Under the pieces are notes generated by a model. That model was not told the origin of the DNA and made no database searches. It saw only the letters and a list, made by a program, of their open reading frames with translations. The position numbers and the translations under genes are program-made. A DNA stretch of 64,000 bases from Salinisphaera shabanensis E1L3A (GTDB lineage: Bacteria > Pseudomonadota > Gammaproteobacteria > Nevskiales > Salinisphaeraceae), in NCBI RefSeq assembly GCF_000215955.2, contig NZ_AFNV02000007.1, positions 62,001-126,000 of the forward strand. Direction: 5' to 3'. Below are positions 9,440-18,331 of this stretch, in pieces (positions within the stretch are counted from its first letter, which is position 1; every line of letters starts with the position of its first letter).

Positions 9440-10198
9440 ATGGCGGATACAACAACCGCAGCCGGTACCGGCGTCGTGTTCAAGGGTCGCATGATGACCC
9501 TGACGGTTCTCGAGGTCCGCGAGACCGACAGTACACGTATTGAAGAACAGATTGACGCTCAAATAGCGCGGGCGCCGGGTTTTTTCGAGCGGATGCCGGT
9601 ATTGCTATCGCTGCCGAACAGCGTGCCCGATCTCGTCGCGTTGAGCGGTATCATTCGCAAGGCCGGGATGGTCCCGGTTGGCGTGCTCGATCCGAGCCCG
9701 GAAGTACGCGAGGCTGCCGAAGCCGCCGATCTGGCCACGATGGATTCGCCGGCGCGCGGCGCTGCCAAGGCGGCTGCCGAGCCAGCCGCGGCAAGCGACG
9801 CGCCCGTCGAGCAGCAAGCCAGTTCGCAGAATGCGGACGAACCGGTCAGCCGGGACGAGCCGCCACGCACGCCGACGCGGCTGGTGACCAAGCCGGTGCG
9901 TTCAGGCCAGCAGATCTATGCGCGTGGTGGCGATCTGGTCATCGCGACGTCGGTATCGGAAGGCGCCGAAGTACTCGCGGACGGGCATATTCATATCTAT
10001 GGCGCGCTGCGCGGCCGCGCGCTGGCCGGCGCGACCGGCGACACCGAAGCGCGCATCTACTGCCGTCGCTTCGAACCGGATCTGGTAGCGATCGCGGGTT
10101 GCTACAAAGTAGCCGATGCGATCGAAGAGGGGGTACGTTCCAGGGCCGTATCGGTTCGCCTGGATAACGATAACTTGAGCATCGAATTGCAGGAGTAA
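9440..10198 (+). CDS. minC: Septum site-determining protein MinC
   Basis: A 252-aa inhibitor of FtsZ polymerisation that blocks division at the poles. The N-terminal FtsZ-binding domain runs to about residue 90. A variable Ala/Pro/Glu-rich linker occupies roughly 95-155. The C-terminal beta-helix domain (R-S-G-Q-Q-I-Y-A-R-G-G-D-L-V then D-G-H-I-H-I-Y-G-A-L-R-G-R-A) mediates dimerisation and MinD binding. The minC-minD-minE order and three-base gap to minD are the canonical operon. The linker is rather long and low-complexity; otherwise nothing is unusual. Confidence 0.96.
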   Translation: MADTTTAAGTGVVFKGRMMTLTVLEVRETDSTRIEEQIDAQIARAPGFFERMPVLLSLPNSVPDLVALSGIIRKAGMVPVGVLDPSPEVREAAEAADLATMDSPARGAAKAAAEPAAASDAPVEQQASSQNADEPVSRDEPPRTPTRLVTKPVRSGQQIYARGGDLVIATSVSEGAEVLADGHIHIYGALRGRALAGATGDTEARIYCRRFEPDLVAIAGCYKVADAIEEGVRSRAVSVRLDNDNLSIELQE

Positions 10199-10201
10199 AG
10201 A

Positions 10202-11008
10202 GTGGCAAAGATCATCGTCGTCACGTCCGGCAAGGGCGGGGTCGGCAAGACCACGACCGCCGCCTCTTTTGCGGCCGGCCTTGCCATGCGGGGGCACAAG
10301 ACCGTCGTCATCGATTTCGATGTCGGTCTGCGTAATCTCGATCTGATCATGGGCTGCGAACGCCGTGTGGTGTTCGACTTCATCAACGTCATCAGTGGTG
10401 AGGCGAACCTCAAGCAGGCGCTTATCCGTGACAAGCGTCACGAAAATCTCTATATCCTTGCCGCATCGCAGACCCGCGACAAGGATGCGTTGAACCAGGA
10501 AGGTGTCGAGCGCACGCTCAACAAGCTTGCAGAAGACTTCGAGTACATCATCTGTGATTCGCCCGCCGGTATCGAAACGGGCGCGATCATGGCGATGTAT
10601 TTCGCTGACGAAGCGCTGGTGGTGACCAATCCCGAAGTTTCGTCGGTACGCGACTCCGATCGCGTGCTGGGCATGCTGTCGTCCAAGACCAAGCGCGCCA
10701 AGGAAGGCGGCGAGCCGGTCAAGGAACACCTGGTGGTCACCCGCTATGCGGCCAGCCGTGTGGGCAAGGGCGAAATGCTGTCGCTCGACGATATCAACGA
10801 TATTCTGGGTATTCCGCTGCTCGGCGTGATTCCGGAATCGGAGAAGGTGCTCAACGCCTCCAACTCGGGTATGCCGGTGGCAATGGAAGACAACGCCGAT
10901 GCAGGTCAGGCTTATCTGGACTTGGTGGCGCGCTTCCTGGGTGAAAATCGACCCATGCGTTTCACCCAGGCCAAGAAGAAGTTTCTCGACCGGCTGATGG
11001 GGAGGTAA
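10202..11008 (+). CDS. minD: Septum site-determining ATPase MinD
   Basis: A 268-aa ParA/Mrp-type ATPase that binds the membrane in its ATP form, recruits MinC and is released by MinE. The deviant Walker A motif G-K-G-G-V-G-K-T-T is near the N-terminus, D-F-D-V-G-L-R-N-L-D follows as the switch region and D-S-P-A-G-I-E is Walker B. The C-terminal basic helix K-K-K-F-L-D-R-L-M-G-R is the membrane-targeting sequence. Translation starts at GTG three bases after the minC stop, with SD-like GGAG inside the end of minC. Confidence 0.97.
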   Translation: MAKIIVVTSGKGGVGKTTTAASFAAGLAMRGHKTVVIDFDVGLRNLDLIMGCERRVVFDFINVISGEANLKQALIRDKRHENLYILAASQTRDKDALNQEGVERTLNKLAEDFEYIICDSPAGIETGAIMAMYFADEALVVTNPEVSSVRDSDRVLGMLSSKTKRAKEGGEPVKEHLVVTRYAASRVGKGEMLSLDDINDILGIPLLGVIPESEKVLNASNSGMPVAMEDNADAGQAYLDLVARFLGENRPMRFTQAKKKFLDRLMGR

Positions 11009-11014
11009 CGGACC

Positions 11015-11281
11015 ATGGGTTGGCTCGACGTATTCCGTAGCAACGAAAAGAAGACCTCGGCCCAGACGGCCAAGGAACGCTTGCAGGTAGTGGTCGCGCA
11101 TCGACGCGGTGGCGGCGGCGATCATCCGGCCTATTTCCCGCAGCTGCAGCAGGACCTGCTGGCAGTACTGCGCAAGTATGTTCAGGTCGGTGACGACGCG
11201 GTCCAGATGGAAATCGAGCGCGAAGGCGATCTCGAGGTGCTGGAACTCAACATCACGCTGCCAGAAGACGCCAAGCACTAA
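11015..11281 (+). CDS. minE: Cell division topological specificity factor MinE
   Basis: An 88-aa protein, the usual size. The N-terminus M-G-W-L-D-V-F-R-S provides the amphipathic membrane-binding helix. The A-K-E-R-L-Q-V-V-V-A-H-R-R segment is the MinD-interacting anti-MinCD helix, and the rest is the topological-specificity dimer domain ending L-E-L-N-I-T-L-P. It stimulates MinD ATPase and drives pole-to-pole oscillation. It starts six bases after minD and is the last member of the min operon proper. Confidence 0.97.
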   Translation: MGWLDVFRSNEKKTSAQTAKERLQVVVAHRRGGGGDHPAYFPQLQQDLLAVLRKYVQVGDDAVQMEIEREGDLEVLELNITLPEDAKH

Positions 11282-11323
11282 AAATAGTTATAAGAACAAT
11301 ATGAAACAGCCGGAGGAGCTGGC

Positions 11324-12955
11324 ATGCCCACGACAGAGCAGACGTTCGATTACATTATCGTGGGTGGCGGCTCCGCCGGTTGTGTTCTTGCCAACCGGCT
11401 GAGCGCCGACCCGAATGTATCGGTCTGCATGCTCGAGGCCGGGCCGGCCGACTGGAATCCGCTGATTCATATACCGATCGGCATCATCGGTCTGATGTGG
11501 TCGAAGATGTTCAACTGGGCGTATTACACCGCGCCCCAGAAAAATATGAATTCGCGCGAGATGTTCTGGCCGCGCGGCAAGACGCTGGGCGGCTCCAGTT
11601 CGATCAACGCGCAGTGCTATACCCGCGGTAACGCCTGGGACTACGATCATTGGGCCGAGCTGGGCAATCGCGGCTGGGGCTTCGAGGAGATGCTCGGCTA
11701 TTTTCGCCGTTCGGAGAAATTCGAGTCGGGTGCAAGCGAGTACCATGGTAGCGAAGGCACCTACTGTGTCAGTGCACCTCGCCACGTAAACCCACTCAAC
11801 CGTGCTTTCATTGAAGCGTCGCAAGCCTGTGGCTTGCCGCGCAATGACGATTTTGGCGGTGCAACCGAAGAAGGTGTTGGGCTTTACAGCGTGGCACAGG
11901 ATAATGGCCGACGCTGCAGCAATGCCGATGCCTTTCTGCATCCTGTTGCAGACCGTAAGAACCTGACCGTCATTACGCGTGCGCGTGCCAAAAAAGTACT
12001 GATCGAGGGCAAGCGCGCTGTGGGCGTGACCTACAAGAAAGGCTGGTTCGGTGGCGACCATTCTCTGCGGGCCAAGTGTGAAGTGCTGCTGTGTGGCGGC
12101 GCCATCAATTCGCCCCAGCTGCTGTTGTTATCCGGGGTCGGGCCCAAATCCGAAATCGAGCCGCACGGTATCCCGGTGGTGCATGAGCTCAAGGGCGTGG
12201 GCCGCAATCTACAGGACCATCTCGATGTCAGCGTAATCGATATCGAGAAGACGAAGCTGAGCCTGCGGCTGGGGCCGAAGTTCCTGCTGATCGAGGCGCC
12301 GAAAGCGGTCTATGAGTATTTCGCCCATGGCCGTGGCCAGTTGGCGAGTAATGTCGCCGAATCCGGCGGTTTCGCGCGCAGTGATGAAAGCCAGCCGCGC
12401 GCCGATCTCCAGCTGCACTTCATCGCCACGATCGAACAGGATCATGGCCACAATCTCTGGAATACGATCAAGCACTACGGCTATACGCTGCGGGTGTGCG
12501 ATCTGCGCCCGAAGTCGCGCGGCTATATCGGCCTGAAAAGCGCTGATCCGATGGCCGATGCCTTGATCGATCCGAACTATCTCGATCATCCGGACGATCT
12601 CGCCCAACTGGTCAAGGCAGTCAAGCTGGGGCGAAAGATACTGCGTGCCGAACCCCTCGCCGGTCACCGCGAGCGCGAGCTGGAGCCGGGTGAAACGGTC
12701 GCGAGCGATGCCGAGATCGAAGCATTCATTCGTAACCGTGCCGAGACCATCTATCACCCGGTAGGCACTTGCAAGATGGGCCATGACGACGAGGCCGTCG
12801 TCGACGACCGTCTGCGCGTGCATGGCATGCAAGGGCTGCGGGTCGTGGATGCGTCTATCATGCCCACGCTGGTTGGCGGCAATACCAACGCGCCCACGAC
12901 AGCCATCGCAGAAAAAGCGGCCGACATGATTCTAGAGGATCGCCTCACGGCCTGA
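11324..12955 (+). CDS. GMC-family FAD-dependent oxidoreductase (choline/alcohol dehydrogenase-like)
   Basis: A 543-aa flavoprotein of the glucose-methanol-choline family. The FAD-binding Rossmann motif [13 protein letters not shown] follows the N-terminus directly. [11 protein letters not shown] is the first GMC signature and [13 protein letters not shown] the second. The catalytic pair is His in [10 protein letters not shown] and Asn in G-N-T-N-A-P-T. Length and motifs resemble choline dehydrogenase and the long-chain alcohol dehydrogenase AlkJ; with the neighbouring fadD pair an alcohol substrate is plausible, but this is inference. It starts 42 bases after minE, so it may share min transcripts, which is functionally unexpected. 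Confidence 0.9.
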   Translation: MPTTEQTFDYIIVGGGSAGCVLANRLSADPNVSVCMLEAGPADWNPLIHIPIGIIGLMWSKMFNWAYYTAPQKNMNSREMFWPRGKTLGGSSSINAQCYTRGNAWDYDHWAELGNRGWGFEEMLGYFRRSEKFESGASEYHGSEGTYCVSAPRHVNPLNRAFIEASQACGLPRNDDFGGATEEGVGLYSVAQDNGRRCSNADAFLHPVADRKNLTVITRARAKKVLIEGKRAVGVTYKKGWFGGDHSLRAKCEVLLCGGAINSPQLLLLSGVGPKSEIEPHGIPVVHELKGVGRNLQDHLDVSVIDIEKTKLSLRLGPKFLLIEAPKAVYEYFAHGRGQLASNVAESGGFARSDESQPRADLQLHFIATIEQDHGHNLWNTIKHYGYTLRVCDLRPKSRGYIGLKSADPMADALIDPNYLDHPDDLAQLVKAVKLGRKILRAEPLAGHRERELEPGETVASDAEIEAFIRNRAETIYHPVGTCKMGHDDEAVVDDRLRVHGMQGLRVVDASIMPTLVGGNTNAPTTAIAEKAADMILEDRLTA

Positions 12956-13263
12956 GGAGTCGTAACGCCGCTACTCGGCGGCACGGTGATTGACTCCGAT
13001 GCGCTGCGACCCGGGTGGTCGGCCGCGCACCTGCCGGATTCGAACAAACCGGCGCCTCAAGCCGATCTCCCTGCAGTTTTATTGCGCTTGCTTGCGCTGG
13101 CTACGTGCTGCCCCGTCCCCGGCTGTCATGTCCTTGACGCTCGTGACGGGCATGGTTCCCGGCCATAGAGCGGGCGCTGGGAGACGCCGTTCTCGCCGCG
13201 CGCTAGTCGGTGATTCCGGTATTGCCTACGGGCCAAGGTATGTTCGCCTGGGCTATTGATAAA
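12956..13263. other. Intergenic spacer between GMC oxidoreductase and fadD
   Basis: About 300 bases between convergent genes. I see no gene, RNA gene or repeat family before the bidirectional terminator at its right end. A GTTCGAATC-like string near 13035 recalls a tRNA T-loop, but its flanks do not pair as a T-stem and no acceptor or anticodon arm is present. Confidence 0.5.
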
Positions 13264-13296
13264 AAAAGGCCGCTGGCTAACGCACAGCGGCCTTTT
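13264..13296. terminator. Bidirectional intrinsic terminator
   Basis: AAAAGGCCGCTG at 13264-13275 pairs perfectly with CAGCGGCCTTTT at 13285-13296 over a nine-base loop. The A-tract on one side and T-tract on the other make it work in both directions. It sits between the convergent GMC oxidoreductase (plus) and fadD (minus) genes. Confidence 0.85.
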
Positions 13297-13319
13297 CCAA
13301 TCGACGTGCTCGCCGTCGA

Positions 13320-14978
13320 TTACTGGTCGCGCAGATCCTTGCGCAGAATCTTGCCGACGTTGGACTTCGGCAACTCGTCGATGAAGGCGACCTGCTTGGG
13401 TACCTTATAGCCGGTCAGTTCCTTGCGGCAGAACTCGATGAGTTCGTTCTCGGTGAGACTGTCGTCTGTCTTGACCACGAATACCTTTACGGCTTCGCCG
13501 GTCTTTTCGTTGTCCACACCGATACAGGCCGCTTCGAGCACTTTCGGATGTTGGGCGACAACGTCTTCGATTTCGTTTGGGTAGACATTGAAGCCGGACA
13601 CCAGAATCATGTCCTTCTTGCGGTCGACGATATAGAAAAAGCCTTCTTCGTCGTAGTTGGCGACGTCGCCGGTACGCAGGTGTTCGCCGAAGAAGGTCTT
13701 TTCGTTCTCTTCCGGCTTGTTCCAGTAACCCGCCATGACCTGCGGACCCTTGACGCAAAGCTCGCCCGGTTCGCCGGCGCCTACCTCGTTACCGTCGTCG
13801 TCGCGGATCGAGACCTCCGTCGAAGGCAACGGCAGGCCGATTGAGCCGTTGTAGTCGTCGAGGTCGAGCGGATTGATACACACACCAGGCGAAGCTTCGG
13901 TCAGACCGTAGGCCTCGATCAGCGGTATCCCGGTCACCTTCTTCCACTTTTCGGCAACCGCCCGCTGTACAGCGGCGCCGCCGCCGAGCGTGATCTTCAG
14001 GCGAGAAAAGTCCAGCTTGGCGAAGCCGTCATCGTTAACCAGCGCGTTGAACAGGGTGTTCACGCCAGTAAACGCGGTCGGCTGGTGCTTTTCGAATTCC
14101 TTGACCAGCGCTGGAATATCGCGCGGGTTGGTGATCAACACGTTCTTGCCGCCTTGCTGGAAGAACACCAGGCAGTTCGCCATTAGTGCGAACACGTGAT
14201 ACAGGGGCAGGGGCGTGATGATCAGTTCCTTGCCTTTATCCGTCCACGGGTCGAGCCAGGTCTGGGCCTGGGCTATGTTGGCGACCATGTTCTTGTGAAG
14301 CAGGACCGCGCCCTTCGCCAGGCCGGTGGTGCCGCCGGTGTATTGGAGAAACGCGATATCGTCAGGCTTGACGTCGGCCGGTTTGAACGTCTGCTTGGCG
14401 CCTTTGCTGAGCGTGTCGTTGAACTTCACCGCGCCCGGCAGATTGAAGCTCGGCACCATGCGTTTTACATACTTGACGGCCAGGTTGACGATTGCGCCCT
14501 TGACGGTGGGCAGGCAATCGCCGATCTGGGTCGTGATCACGGCTTCCAGCGGAACCTTGTCGACTACTTCCTCGAGGGTGGCGGCAAAGTTCTCGACAAT
14601 GACGATGGCACGCGCGCCGGAATCCGAAAGCTGATGCTCGAGTTCGCGCGCGGTGTAGAGCGGATTGACGTTGACTGCCACCATGCCTGCTCGCAGGATG
14701 CCGAACAACGCGATCGGATACTGCAGAAGGTTGGGCATCATGATCGCGACGCGATCGCCTTTGGAAAAGCCGAGATCGTTCTGCAGATAAGCAGCGAAAT
14801 CGCGGCTGCGTGCCTCGATCTCGGCATAGGTGAGCTCGCAGTCCATGTTGCTGAAAGCAACGGCGGAGTTGAACTCGCGACAGCCGCCCTCGATCAGGTC
14901 GACCAATGTTTCGGTCGAGTCAATATCGATTTCTTTGGCGACGCCCTCGGGGTAACGGTCCAGCCATATTTTATTCAC
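13320..14978 (-). CDS. fadD: Long-chain fatty acid-CoA ligase (second of tandem pair)
   Basis: A 552-aa AMP-forming acyl-CoA synthetase that activates fatty acids through an acyl-adenylate for beta-oxidation. The P-loop-like A3 motif [12 protein letters not shown] lies near residue 215, A-Y-G-L-T-E-A-S-P is the A5 motif, T-G-D-V-A the A7 motif, and [20 protein letters not shown] carries the hinge and A8 region. The catalytic Lys lies in S-N-V-G-K-I-L-R-K near the C-terminus. It follows a paralogue (15111-16766) in the same direction, like fadD1/fadD2 of pseudomonads. A 132-base gap with its own TATAAT-containing promoter separates them. GGAG precedes the ATG. Confidence 0.93.
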   Translation of the reverse strand: MNKIWLDRYPEGVAKEIDIDSTETLVDLIEGGCREFNSAVAFSNMDCELTYAEIEARSRDFAAYLQNDLGFSKGDRVAIMMPNLLQYPIALFGILRAGMVAVNVNPLYTARELEHQLSDSGARAIVIVENFAATLEEVVDKVPLEAVITTQIGDCLPTVKGAIVNLAVKYVKRMVPSFNLPGAVKFNDTLSKGAKQTFKPADVKPDDIAFLQYTGGTTGLAKGAVLLHKNMVANIAQAQTWLDPWTDKGKELIITPLPLYHVFALMANCLVFFQQGGKNVLITNPRDIPALVKEFEKHQPTAFTGVNTLFNALVNDDGFAKLDFSRLKITLGGGAAVQRAVAEKWKKVTGIPLIEAYGLTEASPGVCINPLDLDDYNGSIGLPLPSTEVSIRDDDGNEVGAGEPGELCVKGPQVMAGYWNKPEENEKTFFGEHLRTGDVANYDEEGFFYIVDRKKDMILVSGFNVYPNEIEDVVAQHPKVLEAACIGVDNEKTGEAVKVFVVKTDDSLTENELIEFCRKELTGYKVPKQVAFIDELPKSNVGKILRKDLRDQ

Positions 14979-15058
14979 GAATTCTCCTCATGATCGGCAA
15001 TATTCGCCTGCGCGAGCTCGCGCGCGGGCGCTATCTACGTTATCGCAGTCAGGCCGCG

Positions 15059-15081
15059 AATGCATGGAAAAATGCATTATA
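15059..15081 (-). promoter_or_regulatory. Promoter -10 with overlapping inverted repeat upstream of fadD
   Basis: On the minus strand a perfect TATAAT (plus coordinates 15076-15081) overlaps an inverted repeat, AATGCAT and ATGCATT at 15059-15065 and 15072-15078, with a six-base A-rich spacer. The repeat would cover the -10 and transcription start, a typical repressor position. The -35 match is weak. The operator does not resemble the known PsrA or FadR consensus sites as I recall them, so the regulator is unknown. Confidence 0.45.
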
Positions 15082-15110
15082 GCGACGCGATCGCTGCGCG
15101 ATTGTCTCTT

Positions 15111-16766
15111 TTACCGCAGTTCCTTGCGTAATATCTTGCCGACGTTGGATTTCGGCACCTCGTCGATGAACTCGTAGTGCTTGGGCACTTTGTAGGCAGT
15201 CAGATTTTCGCGGCAATACTCGCGTACGGCATCGAGGCTCAGGCCGGCACGCTTTTTCACTACGAACAGCTTCACCGCTTCGCCGGATTTCTCGTCAGGC
15301 ACACCGACAGCGGCAGCTTCCAGGATATCCGGATGACCTGCGACGACATCCTCGATTTCGTTCGGGTAGACGTTGAAACCGGACACCAGAATCATGTCTT
15401 TCTTGCGATCGACGATATAGAACAGGCCGTCGCTATCCTGCCGCGCTATATCACCGGTACGAAAAAAACCGTCCTCGGTAAAGGCCTCGGCGTTGACGTC
15501 ATCCTTACGCCAGTAACCGCTCATCACCTGCGGCCCGCGTACACACAATTCGCCGGGTTCGCCCAGCGATAAACTGCGGCCGTCGTCGTCGCGGATATCA
15601 ACTTCGGTGGAAGGCAGAGGTAGGCCGATGGAGTGGTTGAATTGTTCGATATTCAACGGATTGCAGCTGACAACCGGTGAGGTCTCGGACAAGCCATAGC
15701 CCTCGATGATGGGTTTGCCCGTCACGCGCGCCCAGCGTTCGGCGACCGGCTCCTGGGTGGCCATGCCGCCGGACATCGAAAACTTGAGCGTGGAAAAATC
15801 CAGCTCCGCGAAACCGTCCGTATTGAGCAGGCCGTTATAGAGCGTGTTTACGCCGGTGATCGCAGAAAACGGATACTGGCTCAGCGTTTTGACGAATCCG
15901 GGCATGTCACGCGGATTGGTAATGAGCACGTTGTGCCCGCCTACCGAGAAATAGACCAGCGTATTCACGGTAAGCGCGAAGATGTGATACATCGGCAGGG
16001 CGGTGATAATCAGTTCGCCCTCGTCGCTCATCTCGGGTTTGAACCACTCCTGACACTGCAATACGTTTGCGACGACGTTGGCATGGCTGAGCATCGCGCC
16101 CTTGGCCGGGCCGGTAGTGCCGCCGGTGTATTGCAGAAATGCGAGATCCTCGCCATTGAGTTCGACATGATCGAACTGCTGCGATTCGCCGGTGCTCAGC
16201 GCGGTATTGAAATCGATCGCGCCGGGTAACTCCCAGCTGGGAACCATTTTCTTTACGCGCTTGACGACGAAGTTGGTAAGCACGCGCTTGATGGGCGCGA
16301 GCATGTCACCGAGTTGCGTGGTGATCACGGTCTCGACAGGGACGTTGTCGTAGATCTTTTCGAGCGTTGCCGCGAAGTTCTCCATAACCACGAGGGTGCG
16401 GACATCGGCATCCTTGAGCTGATGTTCGAGTTCGCGCGCGGTATAGAGCGGATTGATGTTGACCACGACCAGCCCGGCTCGCAGCGCGCCAAACAAGGCG
16501 GTCGCGTACTGCAGGCAATTGGGCATCATGATTGCGATGCGCTCGCCACGGCGCATGTCCAGCGTCTGTTGCAGATAGGCCGCGAAGGCGCGAGATTTTG
16601 CCTCCATTTCCTTGTAGGTCAATGTGTAACCCATGTTGGAAAACGCGGCGCGGTCGGTGTACTGCTGACAGCTGTGCTCGATGATATGCGCCAACGAATC
16701 GAACGCGTTGGTATCGATGTCTTGCTTGACCCCGATCGGATAGTTGTCGAACCAGTTCTTTTCCAT
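15111..16766 (-). CDS. fadD: Long-chain fatty acid-CoA ligase (first of tandem pair)
   Basis: A 551-aa paralogue of the downstream gene, sharing almost every catalytic block: Y-T-G-G-T-T-G-P-A-K-G-A, G-Y-G-L-S-E-T-S-P, T-G-D-I-A, the [20 protein letters not shown] region and the C-terminal S-N-V-G-K-I-L-R-K lysine. The two differ in the N-terminal domain and around the fatty-acid tunnel, consistent with different chain-length preference as in pseudomonad FadD1/FadD2. It starts 42 bases after the yihY stop with a GAGGGAGGGC ribosome-binding region, so it may be read from the yihY promoter. Confidence 0.93.
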   Translation of the reverse strand: MEKNWFDNYPIGVKQDIDTNAFDSLAHIIEHSCQQYTDRAAFSNMGYTLTYKEMEAKSRAFAAYLQQTLDMRRGERIAIMMPNCLQYATALFGALRAGLVVVNINPLYTARELEHQLKDADVRTLVVMENFAATLEKIYDNVPVETVITTQLGDMLAPIKRVLTNFVVKRVKKMVPSWELPGAIDFNTALSTGESQQFDHVELNGEDLAFLQYTGGTTGPAKGAMLSHANVVANVLQCQEWFKPEMSDEGELIITALPMYHIFALTVNTLVYFSVGGHNVLITNPRDMPGFVKTLSQYPFSAITGVNTLYNGLLNTDGFAELDFSTLKFSMSGGMATQEPVAERWARVTGKPIIEGYGLSETSPVVSCNPLNIEQFNHSIGLPLPSTEVDIRDDDGRSLSLGEPGELCVRGPQVMSGYWRKDDVNAEAFTEDGFFRTGDIARQDSDGLFYIVDRKKDMILVSGFNVYPNEIEDVVAGHPDILEAAAVGVPDEKSGEAVKLFVVKKRAGLSLDAVREYCRENLTAYKVPKHYEFIDEVPKSNVGKILRKELR

Positions 16767-16808
16767 ATGCCCTCCCTCTGGCGTCTGGTACGACCGACGG
16801 CGCGATAA

Positions 16809-18239
16809 TTAGCCGACCGGTCGCATCCCCCTCTGATCTGTCGTCGTCGTACCCCGTTCGCGCATGCTCGCACGGACGAGATCGCGCAGCGACAGTTGCC
16901 CGAACACTTGTGCTCTGGCCTCCAGATTACGCGAAATCCAGCCGTCTACCTCATCATGTAGACGATCGTCGCGTGGTGTGGGCGACGCGCTGGCATCGCC
17001 GCTGCGTACGGCGGCCAGAATCGAGTCCACCTTGAGACACTCGATATCCTGACGCGGCAAGAGCGTGATCGTGGTGTCGCCGCTTTCGATGAGCATGTTC
17101 GCGTCGACCAACTGATCGACGATCGAGTAGATATGATCGGGGGCGACGCGCAGATAGCGCGCCAGCCGGGCGATCTGCCACGGCGGATTGGCGTGCATGA
17201 AGTTGTAGCCGATCAGCCCCATCATGAGAAGGGCAATTCGTTCGCGATCGTCGCTCCCCAGCTGCGGCGGGTAAGGCTTGCGCGTGAGCTGCTCGGGATG
17301 CTGGAGCAGGAAAGCCACGCGGCAGCCCAGCAACATGATCTGCCAGGACACATACAGCCATACCAGCAGCAGAATGATGATCGCGAAACTGGAATAGATC
17401 GCGTTGTAGTTGCTGGAGTTGGACGCGAAGACGGCGAATCCGAGGCTGGCCGTCTGCCAGAGTACGCCAGCGAATATGCCGCCGCCCAGGGCGGGCAGCC
17501 AGTTCACCTTGGTGTTCGGCATGAAGGCATACAGCAATGTAAAACCGATGCTGTAGAGCACGTACGGCACCAGGCGTCCGGCGATGTAGAGCGATGTGCC
17601 GAACGGTTCGATCGTGCTGAGATACTCGACGACCGTATTACTGGTCAGAGAGGCCGTCATGCTGCTGGCCGCCAGCACCACGAGCGGGCCAACGATGAGT
17701 ATGCTCAGGTATTCGGTAAAGCGGCGGCCCAGCGAGCGAAGCTTTCGTACCTGCCAGATGTAGTTGCAGCCAGCTTCGACTTTCTGGATCAGCGACACGA
17801 CGGAATACATCAGCAGTACCACGCCGATCGCGCCCAGTACACCGACCTGCACGTTTTCGACGAAACCAACGATCTTGTTGATGATGTCGTCGGCTTGAGC
17901 GCCTAGCGGTGCCAGAAAGCGGTGTAGAACGGGACGCAACGCGTTATCGACCCCGAATGCCTTGAGCATCGAAAACGCGAGCGCGAGCAGGGGAACGAGA
18001 GACAGCAGCGTGGTATACACCAGCCCCATGGCGCGCAGGGTGATTTCACCGTTCTGAAAGTCGCGAACCAGTATCTGCCCGATCCGCACACTCGTGACGC
18101 CCCAGCGTTTCAGTACGGGTAGCTCTTCCGGCTCTGGTTGCCATATGGCTTCGTTGAAGCGGTTGCGAATCCGGGTCAGCATGCGTCGAGTTGCCCTGGG
18201 AAGCGATCCATAGGCATTGTAACCATCTCCAGTCGTCAC
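16809..18239 (-). CDS. YihY/BrkB-family inner membrane protein
   Basis: A 476-aa protein with about six membrane helices between residues ~65 and ~320, matching the YihY/UPF0761 (formerly mis-named RNase BN) family, including R-D-F-Q-N-G-E-I-T-L-R-A-M-G-L-V-Y-T-T-L-L-S in the first helix region. After the membrane domain comes a cytoplasmic extension of about 130 residues with a predicted winged-helix-like segment (A-R-Y-L-R-V-A-P-D-H-I-Y-S-I-V-D-Q-L), as in longer proteobacterial members. The function is not established. It is divergent from phaC, with 92 bases between the start codons. Confidence 0.88.
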   Translation of the reverse strand: MTTGDGYNAYGSLPRATRRMLTRIRNRFNEAIWQPEPEELPVLKRWGVTSVRIGQILVRDFQNGEITLRAMGLVYTTLLSLVPLLALAFSMLKAFGVDNALRPVLHRFLAPLGAQADDIINKIVGFVENVQVGVLGAIGVVLLMYSVVSLIQKVEAGCNYIWQVRKLRSLGRRFTEYLSILIVGPLVVLAASSMTASLTSNTVVEYLSTIEPFGTSLYIAGRLVPYVLYSIGFTLLYAFMPNTKVNWLPALGGGIFAGVLWQTASLGFAVFASNSSNYNAIYSSFAIIILLLVWLYVSWQIMLLGCRVAFLLQHPEQLTRKPYPPQLGSDDRERIALLMMGLIGYNFMHANPPWQIARLARYLRVAPDHIYSIVDQLVDANMLIESGDTTITLLPRQDIECLKVDSILAAVRSGDASASPTPRDDRLHDEVDGWISRNLEARAQVFGQLSLRDLVRASMRERGTTTTDQRGMRPVG

Positions 18240-18262
18240 GCTCGTTCGGCTGTTGGCATAGC

Positions 18263-18283
18263 CCGCAAGTTTGCGACTTGCGG
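18263..18283. promoter_or_regulatory. Inverted repeat in the yihY/phaC divergent promoter
   Basis: CCGCAAG at 18263-18269 and CTTGCGG at 18277-18283 form a perfect seven-base inverted repeat with a seven-base spacer that itself repeats part of the motif (TTTGCGA). It is the only marked symmetry in the 92-base region between the divergent start codons, so it is a candidate operator for phaC and/or yihY, or a hairpin in the phaC leader. Confidence 0.4.
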
Positions 18284-18331
18284 CGACCCGCAGGCCTGCT
18301 GCGAGGCTTTAAAGTCCGGTACCGTTTCGTC

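Noticed and set aside
9902-11278. A 458-codon frame antisense to minC, minD and minE
   Set aside because: All three plus-strand genes are unmistakable; the antisense translation is His/Arg-rich without motifs.
13030-13050. TTCGAATC string resembling a tRNA T-loop
   Set aside because: Flanking bases do not form a T-stem and no D, anticodon or acceptor arm can be drawn.
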